Origin: Carposina sasakii
Lineage: Eukaryota > Arthropoda > Insecta > Lepidoptera > Carposinidae
Direction: 5' to 3'
Assembly (NCBI GenBank): GCA_014607495.2
Contig: CP053159.1
Span: forward strand, 8,873,501 to 8,937,500
Length of the DNA stretch: 64,000 bases
Positions 43,979 through 54,086 of the stretch are shown piece by piece. The notes below the pieces were generated by a model, which saw only the letters and a list, made by a program, of their open reading frames with translations, had not been told where the DNA came from and made no database searches. Within the stretch, counting starts at the first letter, position 1; each line of letters begins with the position of its first letter. A program made the position numbers and the translations under genes.

Positions 43979-44716
43979 TTAGTGTCCCTTCTTGAATCCC
44001 CAGTGCTTATGGTCCTCATGACCGCCCTTCTTTCCGTGCTCGTGGTGGTCGTGGTGGTGCTCGTGGTGGCCGCCCTCGCCGTGGTGGCCCTTGTGGTGGT
44101 GGTGGTGGCCGCCATGCTCGTGGTGACCTTTCTTGCCGTGGTGGTGCTCGTGGTGACCACCGTGTTTGTGTCCCTTGTGGAAATGACCGCCCTTCTTGTG
44201 TCCACCTTCGTGGTGGTGACCGCCATAATGTTCATGGTGACCCTTTTCTCCGTGATGATGGTGGAAGTGCTTGTCCTTCTTGAATTCGTCATGTTTCTCA
44301 ATACCGTGATGTCCCTTCGTGTCGTGTCCTTTGTGGAAGTGGCCATGCTCCTCGTGTCCGTGACCGTGGTCGCCCTTCTCTCCGTGGTGGTGATGGTGAT
44401 GGTAGCCATCATCGTGGTGGTGGTGTTTCTTGTGTCCGCCATGTTCACCGTGGTGACCCTTGTGGCCCTCGTGGTGGTGATGTCCGTGTTTGCCGTGATG
44501 GTGCTCGTGGTGACCCTTGTGTCCTTTGTGGTCATGATGGCCGCCTTCGTGGTGGTGGTGTCCGTGGTGTTCGTGTCCGCCACCCTTGTCCCAGTGGTGA
44601 CCGTGGTGGGTGGCGGCGGACTCTAGGTCGGCGTCCCTCTTCTCCCGAATCTCCCTGCAGGAGACCGCTGCGGCGAGGGCTATGAGCCCGAAGGCAACCA
44701 GGAGAGTTGTCCTCAT
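43979..44716 (-). CDS. secreted His/Gly/Lys-rich matrix protein, DUF4779/Vajk-like (paralogue 5)
   Basis: 245-aa intact frame from ATG at 44716. Signal peptide about 1-19, furin-like REKR at 24-27. Core GEKGDHGHGHEEHGHFHKGH (112-131), then DTKGHHGIEKHDEFKKDKHF. Relative to paralogue 4 it has Thr at 3, 4 and 36, Glu140, Asp148, Tyr164 and Asp235, and it retains the family tail HWGFKKGH. It is therefore the better match to the ancestral copy of this pair. The promoter and 3' flank are also recognisably duplicated, so the duplicated unit exceeds the coding region. About 3.7 kb separates the pair, including the composite Helitron. Role as for the other members, inferred. Confidence 0.88.
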   Translation of the reverse strand: MRTTLLVAFGLIALAAAVSCREIREKRDADLESAATHHGHHWDKGGGHEHHGHHHHEGGHHDHKGHKGHHEHHHGKHGHHHHEGHKGHHGEHGGHKKHHHHDDGYHHHHHHGEKGDHGHGHEEHGHFHKGHDTKGHHGIEKHDEFKKDKHFHHHHGEKGHHEHYGGHHHEGGHKKGGHFHKGHKHGGHHEHHHGKKGHHEHGGHHHHHKGHHGEGGHHEHHHDHHEHGKKGGHEDHKHWGFKKGH

Positions 44717-44731
44717 GGTTGCTGGAGTTGT

Positions 44732-44768
44732 GAATGATACTTGTGATTGGTACTAATGATGTTATATA
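44732..44768 (-). promoter_or_regulatory. TATA box and initiator of the fifth His-rich gene
   Basis: TATATAA on the minus strand begins at 44768. TCATTC (44737-44732) has its A at 44735, 33 bases away. The block around the TATA box and initiator is homologous to that of the fourth gene. Leader 18-19 nt. Confidence 0.75.
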
Positions 44769-45015
44769 GGTATAATTGTCAGCTGTTAGGCAAGTAGCGG
44801 TGGAGTCAAGGTTAGTGTCGCACGGCGCCGGCGCACTTCCACAGCTAATTTGAAGATGTTACCGTTTCGGTCATGGACTTATGGTAAGCTTTTGGTGTTA
44901 CGAGCACCATTAAGTTAGGTAACCGTATGACTGGAAGTATTCAGGCAAGCTGATTGCGTAAATGAAAAGTTCGAATGAAATATCTGTCAAATTAAACTGT
45001 GAGTATATTTTTTTA

Positions 45016-45343
45016 CTAGTAGACGCCCGCGACTCCTTCCGTGTGGACTACAGAAAAAACAAAATGTCGAAATTATCCGGGATAAAAAGTAGCCTATATG
45101 TTAAGTGGGACCTGTCACAAATATTCATGAAAACTGCATCGAAATCGGTTCAGCTGTTTCTGAGATTAGCGTGCACAAACGCACAGACAAACCGACAAAC
45201 AGACAAAAATTTAAAAAATCATTGTTTTGGGTACTATTGCGTTGATAAAGGTCTCCTATAATATTTTTTCTCATATATCTTCCATGTACACTAATGTACA
45301 GATTGCATTACACATTTCTTTACATTTTTATTATATGTATAGA
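45016..45343 (-). mobile_element. non-autonomous Helitron family A, complete
   Basis: Minus strand A|TCTATACATATAATAAAAATG (45343) to GGCGTCTACTAG (45016), next base T. It has a short internal deletion next to TTATCCGGGATAAAAAGTAG, where other copies have the motif twice. Confidence 0.85.
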
Positions 45344-45711
45344 TTAGTAAGGCCCCCAGGCTATTAAATTGAAATATAAAGTTTACGTTGATAAAATATG
45401 GATTCCATGAAAAAGTCTCAATAACGCTGACAGTAAAATATTTGCTATTTGTATTGGAATAAAAATTCTCTGAATATTGTGCCAGCGCTCGGCTCAGTTT
45501 ACCAGTTATTATAATAACTAGGAAATATCTGAGAGCCCAGTAATTCCAGTTGAATATAAACTCTACATTATTTGCAAAATTACTAATTTCGTAATTTAAT
45601 ACAATAAAATGAGCACAGTGCTTCTCGAAATATAATGTAGATAGCTAGAATGCAATGTCGTTTATTTCAAAAGAAAAATAAAAGTGTATATAGGTATACT
45701 AATATAAAAGT

Positions 45712-45800
45712 ACAGGGTTAACAGGTATAACTCAACACAATGCTACTCGTTCAGCATTTCATTATTTGTCTGGCTATCACTCACACCCACCATGTGTAGC
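45712..45800 (-). mobile_element. MITE family M1, 5' tip, inverted
   Basis: TAACTCAACACAATGCTACT and TTCAGCATTTCATTATTTGTC then GGCTATCACTCACACCC are the inverse of the M1 left end. Confidence 0.65.
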
Positions 45801-45925
45801 ATACACATATAATAATTATAAAATTATTAATAAAGAGATGGAAAAAATTCCTCACCCATATACATATACAAATGTATATTATAAATATTTTTAAGAAACA
45901 AAAAAAAAACAGCCGAGTATGTACA

Positions 45926-46313
45926 CAGGGTGTTTTTCGTGCCACCCTTAATGAAGGCTACGTACTCTATACATCAAATAAAGCAAGTTTATGCCAAAAA
46001 ATGCTGGGAAACGATGTAACGATAAAAAAAAATTTAAAAAAATAAAAAAAATTACTTGATCGGGCGAAATTTCTAGTGTCCAGTGTTTATGCTATTTTTT
46101 TCATAGACAGATATTAATTATTTCTCATGAAAAAATCTTGTTACACGCGTCAATATGCATTTATTCAGAAAAACGCAGTCAATTTACTCAACTTTGGATC
46201 CTAATATTTTGGAAACTAGACACTTCCCAGGTATGCTACCATGGAGAAAAATGATCGTGATGATGAGGAGATTCTGTAGTTTTCGGGAACGTCGACGACC
46301 AAAAATCACCCTG
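45926..46313 (+). mobile_element. MITE family M3, complete
   Basis: CAGGGTGTTTTTCGTGCC at the left and GACCAAAAATCACCCTG at the right, with a following TA. 388 bases. The 76-codon frame at 46155 lies mostly inside this repeat and is not a gene. Confidence 0.8.
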
Positions 46314-47878
46314 TATATACTTTTATTATCTTTACTACACATATGGCTGTGTTTCCAAAATGGTGATCATGAAGGAGATCTATAGCCACGTTTATCATAA
46401 TGAGGTCAGTGGCAAGTTGCTAGCTCGTCATCTCCGAGAACGCCCCAAGATGCTTAGCACATGCACGAATGACGATGCAGCTGATGTGTTCTGGTGAAGC
46501 CCCGCATAAAAGGATGGAGGTGGAGGGGGGAAAAATAAATGAGACTTGGGGTTAACAGAATGCCGCTGGTACGAGTATGGTAACACTTAAACTACATATT
46601 TATTATATTTCTACATCTATCCATTATTAGTGGGGTGTTTGTTTTTAATCTGACTGAAGAATAATACCTATACATTGTTTGAATCCTTACCATTTTAGCA
46701 TTTACCGACCTTTATTAAAATTTAATAACAAAATTATTATTTCACTGACTGTTAACTGTTTTGTCAGAAAATCCCTCATTAGCTAATTTACTTGACCGTC
46801 ACATTGTTACAACCGGCTCGAATATTTGGAAATACCTTTTATGCGACCCCTAACCTTTAGGGTACAGGACATAAAACACTTATCTACCTATAGAAAAGCA
46901 GTATTCAACCCTAAGGGTAGCGAATTGGACTGATGGATCAAAATTAATCTACATTAAAATTTTATTATAATTTTGTAAGGTTGAATGGATTGTAGGTATC
47001 TGCCGCCTGTTTCCTGAATGCTAACCAACTCTTGACAGTCGAAATAATAATCATTGAATTGTACTGCATTAACAATTTTACCGCCGCATTACTGATTGCT
47101 CTGCTTCTGCAAGTTACTTATCCGCAAGTAGACGACCAGTAGGTCTTTTAAATCACCAAACAATGCTTACCTACTATATCTTTCTTTGAAACATATTCCT
47201 AGCGGCCCGATTTAGTCGGACGTATACTGCGGCTATATAATGGCACATCTTCCACCCATCTAGTTCCTAAGAACTAAAAATGTCCCTGGCCGCTAAATAC
47301 CGTTGAAATTTAATTGCCTACAGACACCGCGATTCATCAAGTGATATTACTTACTATTATCGCTTGAATGTAGGTAAAACAAGGACCAAATTCAAATTAA
47401 TGCTTTTTCCTCGATCCTGCGATAAAAGGTATTTGCACCGTTATAAGGTTGCCATTTGAAAGATGCGCTCTGACATTTGGGTCACGTGTACTTTTTGTCA
47501 CGAAATATTGGATCTACCCTTAGATTAATGATCCCACTGCAGATGTACGACGCTCATCTTTTTATTGAATAAAACCTCATTATTACAAACATTTACGATT
47601 AGGAGAGAACACTACTTAGTTGCTTGTCAAAATATGGCCGCAAGTATTTTAACAGCTGGAAATCTTTACTTGCGGCCAAATTGAAACAACCTTATACCGT
47701 GATAATCATTGAAAAAATTGCTTTCTTTTGATACATAAACCATAATAAACATATGAGCGTGGAATCGTTCAAAATAAGACACGTTTAAAGCGGCCTGCTA
47801 GGTACTTGCGTCAAAATGTGAAATGGCAACCTTGTTTTTCACAATCTCCACATACGTTTTTATAAAGTGTATGATACT
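46314..47878. other. intergenic, no gene seen
   Basis: AT-rich, no frame above 60 codons beyond the repeat edge, and no recognised element. Confidence 0.5.
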
Positions 47879-47990
47879 TCACTACATATTATAAAACAAA
47901 GTCGCTTCCCTCTATCTGTCTGTTCCTATGTATGCTTAGATGCTTTAAAACTACGCAACGGATTGTGATGCGTCTTAAATCCGCAGTGGG
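47879..47990 (+). mobile_element. Helitron family B, 5' fragment
   Basis: TCACTACATATTATAAAACA then AAGTCGCTTCCCTCTATCTG and ACTACGCAACGGATTGTGATG. The 3' part and CTAG are missing. Confidence 0.65.
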
Positions 47991-48570
47991 ATCTTAGGTT
48001 ATTAAGTTTTTAGCACGTTATTGGCTCTACTGTTAAAATAAATTCTACTGAGCTTCCCGAGGTATATGAAAAATCTGAAACAGTTTTTCCGGTAGAGAGC
48101 GAGAGCATGTTACCAATATATTATAACTATAAAATTACACATTGTCTTTACAGCTGATCAAGCCAATACGATAACGTAAATATCATGACCAATAAGTGTA
48201 AAATTATATATCAATCTTAACTTGCAAAGTCATATCAAAGTTTGTTACTTTACTTAAGTTGTCGAAACTAGAACATGTACTCGTACTTGTTTAACAACTC
48301 GTAGGGGAGTCCGAGATCAGACAATCAACTGTATGCTATCCGCTCATGATATTCGGAAGGGTGAAATCGAATGCTTGTTTTCCAAGATCTTATCGTATGA
48401 ATATTCCGCAGTTGGTAATTTCGGAACTTCTCCGTACTAGTTATTTGAAAATATTTCAATAATTGAGAATTCAAAGGCAAATAATTAATTAAGTATTCAT
48501 TAGATAATTTAATTGAGTATCACAAAATATTAACAATAACAAAATGTCCATTAAAATAATAATTATTCAT

Positions 48571-49290
48571 TTAGTGTCCCTTCCAGCCCCAGCCTTTATG
48601 GTCTTCATGTCCGCCCTTGCTGCCGTGACCTTCATGATGCGCCCAGTGCTCGTCATGGCCGCCCTCGTCGTGATGTCCCTTGTGGTTGTGATGGTGTCCT
48701 CCCTTCTCATGGAAGCCCTTGGAACCCTCCTCATGCTCGTGGTGGCCACCCTCTTTATGCCCCTTATGGAAGTGTCCACCCTTCTTATGCCCTCCTTCGT
48801 GGTGATGACCTCCGTAACCTTCTTCGAAGCCAGACTCTCCGTGCTTGTCGTGGAAGTGCTTATCTTTCTTGAACTCGTCTATCTTGTGGATACCATGGTG
48901 TCCCTTAGTAGAGTGGCCCTTATGGTAGTGTCCCTTTTCTTCGAAGCCGTGTCCCTTTTCCCCCTTCTCGCCGTGATGGTGCTCGTCATAGTATCCGTCA
49001 TCATGGTGATGATGCTTCTTGTGACCGCCCTCTTCGCCAAAGTGTCCTTTATGGCCCTCGTGGTGTGAGTGTCCCTTTTTGCCGTGCTCGTGTTCGTGGT
49101 GTCCTTTGTATCCCTTTTCATCATGACCACCGTGCTCTCCGTGATGGTGGGCGTGGTGTTCACCACCACCTCCTTTTTCCCAGTGATTGGAGGCAGCGGA
49201 CTCCAAGTCGGCGTTCCTCCTCACTCGTACATCCCTGGCGCTGACGGCGACAACCGCTGCAACCAAGCAAAGAACCACGTAAGTCCTCAT
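48571..49290 (-). CDS. secreted His/Gly/Lys-rich matrix protein, DUF4779/Vajk-like (paralogue 6)
   Basis: 239-aa intact frame from ATG at 49290 (AAACATGA context); the in-frame codon at 49320 is TTG. Signal peptide about 1-18, furin-like RVRR at 22-25, then NADLESAA. The core GEKGEKGHGFEEKGHYHKGH (107-126) and STKGHHGIHKIDEFKK (127-142) is near-identical to the copy at 29189. Compared with the others it is more acidic and less His-rich in the C-terminal third (EGGHHEHEEGSKGFHEKGG). It also has extra Trp residues (about 32, 216, 234 and 236) and ends GWGWKGH. This outer end of the cluster may be under different composition constraints. A minus-strand ATTAAA at 48513-48508 is a possible poly(A) signal. 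Confidence 0.87.
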   Translation of the reverse strand: MRTYVVLCLVAAVVAVSARDVRVRRNADLESAASNHWEKGGGGEHHAHHHGEHGGHDEKGYKGHHEHEHGKKGHSHHEGHKGHFGEEGGHKKHHHHDDGYYDEHHHGEKGEKGHGFEEKGHYHKGHSTKGHHGIHKIDEFKKDKHFHDKHGESGFEEGYGGHHHEGGHKKGGHFHKGHKEGGHHEHEEGSKGFHEKGGHHHNHKGHHDEGGHDEHWAHHEGHGSKGGHEDHKGWGWKGH

Positions 49291-49328
49291 GTTTCCCTGT
49301 GTCCTGATTGTGTTGGGCAATGATTACC

Positions 49329-49365
49329 AAATGATACCTGTTGCAGATTTCTCTTAGATTATATA
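49329..49365 (-). promoter_or_regulatory. TATA box and initiator of the sixth His-rich gene
   Basis: TATATAA on the minus strand begins at 49365. TCATTT (49334-49329) has its A at 49332, 33 bases away. Leader 42 nt. Confidence 0.75.
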
Positions 49366-49547
49366 GTATTGGCAATAATGCAGTTTTAATGTCAGGGTGA
49401 AGGATCGCGGTCATAGGTACGGTGACCTGAATTAATTTCTATGCATTGTTGCGAAATCGATAATGTATCCGACTGTAATTTTGCCAGAAGTTTATAAATA
49501 TCATTGTTTACTTGCCTTCAGACCTACTTTTATTTAAGTCAATAGAG

Positions 49548-50163
49548 TAAAAATTTAGGTAAAAAAACCTTTTTAAAAACAAGCTTTTATTTAAATGCGC
49601 TAAAAAGAAAAAATAAACTTTTACACTAAAACTTTTACTGTTAATTTATAACGTCATTTCAAATTTAACACATTTGACACAATTTATATGTTATAAATGC
49701 TTGTCGCGACATTTAAGTACTCGTATTTACGTTCTTACTTTTAAATGTTTATTAGGCAGCATCTTTGTGTTGATGTTTCAGATTTTCCCATATTGTTCCC
49801 ACGCATATCAAAGAAATATCCGTCGACCCTTCCAGAGCTTCGTGTAGAAGAGTAAGAGAGTAATATACAACAGGGTTCGCCCCGGTGCCCCGAGGTGGTA
49901 TGTTCACGACATCATGTCATCATGCCACTCAGTCCTCGGCACGGCCTCACCTTGACTTATTAAAAATTTAAAACTAAGAAAGTAAATACGAGTACTTAAA
50001 TGTCGCGACAAGCTTTTATAACATATAAATTGTGTCAAATGTGTTAAATTTGAAATTACGTTATAAATTAACAGTAAAAGTTTTAGTGTAAAAGTTTATT
50101 TTTTCTTTTTAGCGCATTTAAATAAAAGCTTGTTTTTAAAAAGGTTTTTTTACCTAAATTTTA
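49548..50163. mobile_element. foldback element with arms of about 200 bp
   Basis: The left arm (49548-49750) and right arm (49966-50163) are near-perfect inverse copies. Shared text includes TTTAGGTAAAAAAACCTTTTT, AAATGCGCTAAAAAG and TTGTCGCGACATTTAAGTAC. The spacer of about 215 bases is unrelated and holds no frame. No target duplication is obvious. It may be a MITE or a local inverted duplication. Confidence 0.8.
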
Positions 50164-50334
50164 TTTTATACTTTTTAGTTTTCACCTGGTAAGTTCCTAA
50201 GTCTGTTCATCTCATTCAACGCATCATTATTGCAAGGTCGTTTGCCAGTTAATTTTGATCAGTCCAGCTCTTCAATGAGGAGCCCTTCTAATGACTTCAC
50301 CCTACTCAATTGCTTAAAAATATCTGTTTCAAAA

Positions 50335-50645
50335 TAGATTTTCAAGTTTTAGGAGTCCACCATATTGGATTAAGAGTGACGTCACATTTTTTTCGAGTTA
50401 CTCTCAGCTAGCCCTTTAATTTGATACCCATATTGTAGGAATGCATTAAAAATAATTGGTCCGCCATTGTGGGTATGCCGCCATGTTGGATTTAGAATGA
50501 CGTCACACTGTTAATCATGCATTGTCATCCGAACTGAACGTGCTCACCAAATTTCAGCTCAATCGGTTGAGGGCAAGTGCCTTAAAATTGAGTTCTAAGA
50601 TTTCACCCGAACAAACATACATTGCAAGTTAAATAAAAGCTTGTA
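50335..50645 (+). repeat. dispersed repeat with TGACGTCAC blocks
   Basis: CACCATATTGGATTAAGAGTGACGTCAC and GCCATGTTGGATTTAGAATGACGTCAC are two diverged internal units. It is followed by AATTTCAGCTCAATCGGTTGAG, typical of insect interspersed repeats. It shares ...GCCATATTGGAT... with 55980 and 60820. Confidence 0.5.
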
Positions 50646-50912
50646 AAAAAACCTCGTACGGTGGACGACCTATTGCAATACCTGTAAAACGTTCAATCAT
50701 ATCCATGTAGTTTATTAGTTAAAAAACTAACATAGGTAGATACTCACTTAACTTGGTTTACAATCCCGAGGAAACAATGTCGAATAACATATTTTAAGAG
50801 GTTTAGGAATAGCAGCTGAGTAGACATTGCGTGCTTGGTTCTCATCGTGACTTGAGACTCACAATACCTATAATTGCAAACATAATATATGAGTTGTCAT
50901 ATTCAAGAAATA

Positions 50913-51335
50913 CAGGGTGTTTGTGACAGCCAGGCAAATATTTATACCATGATTCTGAGGTGGAAAACACAGAAAAATTTTTCTAACATTTTTTACATTT
51001 TCAGAAAAAAATAGTTTAGTTTGTTTAATTAGGCCTTAGTTAATGACTAAAAAATATAATTTTAAACAAAAGATGATTTAAAAAAAAATTGCCCTCAAAA
51101 ATGTTCAAATAACTCATAACCCTAATAGAGAGTCACAAGTGATCCAAAAAAACAGCAATGTGTCACACAATAACCAATAAGTCCATTTAATTAGTCACAG
51201 GATCGCCCAATACAATTGGCGCGGAGAGCAAAGATTACTAATCTAATCAAATTTCCTGCGAGTAATAACACTGTTGTATAACTCAACACAATGGTACTTG
51301 TTCAGCATTTCAGTATTTGCCTGGCTGTCACCTAC
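50913..51335 (+). mobile_element. MITE family M1, full-length copy
   Basis: CAGGGTGTTTGTGACAGCCAG at the left and GCATTTCAGTATTTGCCTGG-CTGTCACC at the right. The interior contains AATAACCAATAAGTCCATTT. Orientation is reversed relative to 53231. The right CCCTG has decayed. Confidence 0.8.
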
Positions 51336-52366
51336 ATATATATTTGAATAATTGAAATATTTACATGCCACATTTTTGTCAAAACATGTCTCTAATGTAA
51401 TAACAACTTTATTGTACCATGTTTTGAGCAAATAAATAATCATTTTTATTTTTATTTTCAAGAGCCGGCGGAGGGTATGGGGCTCGATGGTGGGCAATTA
51501 ATGTCTGTTGAAAAGTCAATTTCAGAACTTCCGAATACTAACGTAAGTATAGTATATAACTGTGTCAGTTATATACTATCCTTACCAATATTATAATTAC
51601 GAAAAACTCTGTCTCGCTTTCACCCCAAAACTACTGAACCCATTGAGTGGTACACAGGTAGTCTAGCCTGTGAAAGGACTTTTTACTGTAGAAAAATATA
51701 TAATTTTTATCCCTCATGGTCACCCTCGTAGCTTGTTGTTAGAACATCTCTTCTCAGATCAACCATAAAAAAGCCGGCTATCCAACCTTTTTATGTACAG
51801 GCACACTGTCTAATCTAAAGGCATATTAGATATTGCTTAGGAATTTTGAACAATGATTTGTATAGATGGTTCTTATCTAGTTCATCATCCTATCCTCAGC
51901 ATCATCATGCCCTTTTCCCATTATTTATGGGGTCTATTTGGCGCAATATGGTTTCTTTGAAAACCCATGTGGCCATAAATTATCGTTGGTAACAGGTTAG
52001 CTCATCCATAATCCGTTCTATTCTAAATGCTTAGGCAGTATGCAATTTTACTTTAGGTACTTAATTTTTTATACATTTTCCGATTTTCCCTCGATTCGAG
52101 TATATCTATTACGTGTGGTGAATTGATCGAAAAGCAAGAGTTTGCAAACGTTTAAATTTATTTTCTCTGGATACATTCCAATTTAGAAAAGTTGAAAATC
52201 GTTTACAATGTGTGGGCGAGTTAATAACTTTCCCAACAACCACAAATATTTAATCTGTTTTGGCTGGAGCGTTTGAAATTGTATACGAATAGAACTGTGT
52301 ATCTACTTTGTTGGTATAATACATCCTATTTTAAAACATATAAACCTACTCTTGTCTTATATTTAA
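51336..52366. other. intergenic, no gene seen
   Basis: 51450-51500 (GAGCCGGCGGAGGGTATGGGGC) is a faint relative of the Penelope-like terminal sequence. 51580-51730 (CCAATATTATAATTACGAAAAAC ... CTACTGAACCCATTGAG) resembles a Helitron-derived repeat. No gene. Confidence 0.4.
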
Positions 52367-52558
52367 CTAGCGACCCGCCCCGGCTTGGCATGGGTGTAAT
52401 GCTGATTCTATGCATTTATAAACCTTCCTTTTGAATCACTGTACCTATCTATTAAAAAAACCACATCAAAATCCGTTCCCTAGTTTGAAAGATTTAAGTA
52501 TACATAGGGACGGATAGACAGCGGCAAGCGACTTTGTTTTATGATAGGTATGTAGTGA
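52367..52558 (-). mobile_element. non-autonomous Helitron family B, complete
   Basis: Minus strand TCACTACATACCTATCATAA (52558) to CCGGGGCGGGTCGCTAG (52367) followed by T. The best-preserved family B 3' end here. Confidence 0.8.
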
Positions 52559-53230
52559 TGACCTAGTTAATATTTCTGTTTCTATTACAGTATTATAGCT
52601 CTAGACTACAATTTGTAGAGTAGGTATGTGTCCTACAGTAAGTACCTCAGACTGTGTATAGGTAATCGTAACATATGAGTATTTTGCTGATCACAATTCG
52701 AACTCTGTCTAGCCGTTTTTGTCATCAGAAATCAACTAATTCGTACTGCTAATAACCTTAGTATCGGTATTATTTAAAGACTTGGTACTCTTGTTTTCAC
52801 CAGAGTCAAGGGCGTCCGATGTCAAGGTTGGATTGCGGTGCACTTTTTGTGTGTCTTTGTTGAAGCAAATTTCTTTACTGATGTCGAATTATTACGCCAT
52901 AGTTTCCGGCTGAGTGAGCATTCGTGTTTGTGGAGAGTCGTCGCGGAATCGATGTCATTGTGACTGCGGAGGCAGCCGGTGTCTGTCCTGCTAAACAGGT
53001 AATTGTTGACGAGAAACATTTTGTGAAAAATGATTTAGTCTGTTTATGATTTGAAAACAATTTCGCTACGACATTTATAATTATTTACAGCATATTTGCT
53101 ATTTTGTAGGTAGGTAGGTACCTCCTATGTGTGTGTAAGCTTAAATGGCTCTTTATACCCCAAGGCATATTATTCCGGAGGAAATTAAAGATTCTGACTG
53201 AATATGAATAAAATATAAATATAAAAAATA

Positions 53231-54086
53231 CAGGGTGTGGGTGACAGCCAGGCAAATACTGAAATGCCGAACAAGTACCATTGTGTTGAGTTACACGACA
53301 GTATTATTACTTGCAGGAAATGTATGTTTCATTTGATTATCAGTAATCTTTGCTCTCCGCGTCAATTGTATCGGGCAATCCTGTGACTAATTAAATGGGC
53401 TTATTGGTCCCCGAAACTCTTCACCAACACGATGGAGGACGTCTTCAAGATGCTACAGTGGGATGGACTAGGCATCAACGTCAATGGTGAATGTCTCACG
53501 CATCTCCGCTTTGCAGACGATATAGTTTTGATGGCTGAATCGCTGCAGGACCTACAAAAAATTCTGTCTAGTCTCAATGGCGTGTGACCTGGACAAGACC
53601 AAGGTAATGTTCAATCGACACATCATCCCTGAGCCGATATCCGTCGAAGGTATAGTTCTAGAATGCCTCAAGACCAAGGTGTGCGATCAGTGCGTTCTAC
53701 CAGCCACGACTTACGGACCCTAGAACCGATGGACGGTGGAGTAACGGGTTCTTAAATGGAGACCGCGCCTCGGGAAGTGTAGCGTTGGACGCCCTCCGGC
53801 CAGATGGACCGATGACTTAAAGAGGACGGCTGGTAGTGACTGGCAAAAACGGGAGATCGAGCCATGTGGCGTACACTGGGGGAGGCCTACGTCCAGCAGT
53901 GGACTGCAATAGGCTGACGACGACGACGATTGGTTATTGTGTTACACATTGCTATTTTTTGGATCACTTGTGACTCTCCATTGGGGTTGATCAGTTATTG
54001 AACTTAAAATTTTTTGTGTTTACCGCCTCAGAATCATGGTCTGAAGTCATGGTATCAATATTTGCCTGGCTGTCACAAACACCCTG
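53231..54086 (+). mobile_element. MITE family M1, complete, split by an RTE insert
   Basis: CAGGGTGTGGGTGACAGCCA to GCCTGGCTGTCACAAACACCCTG, flanked by TA. The retrotransposon at 53409-53928 lies in the ATTGGTTATTGTG segment. Confidence 0.85.
53409..53928 (+). pseudogene. RTE-like reverse transcriptase fragment, internally deleted
   Basis: The first 170 bases encode SPKLFTNTMEDVFK and LTHLRFADDIVLMAESLQDL, the RT palm with its FADD catalytic box. Downstream parts (CDLDKTKVMFN, VCDQCVLPATTYG, GRPPARWTDDL-like) follow in broken frames with large internal deletions. It ends CCAGCAGTGGACTGCAATAGGC and a (GAC)n tail. Flanked by ATTGGT on both sides (53403-53408 and 53929-53934), a short target duplication. 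Non-functional. Confidence 0.8.

Noticed and set aside
49290..49320. Upstream in-frame start for the sixth His-rich gene (and 10036, 30043, 40287 for others)
   Set aside because: These codons are TTG or GTG. Those at 30043 and 40287 lie upstream of the predicted transcription start. The downstream ATG-AG(G/A) is conserved in all six.
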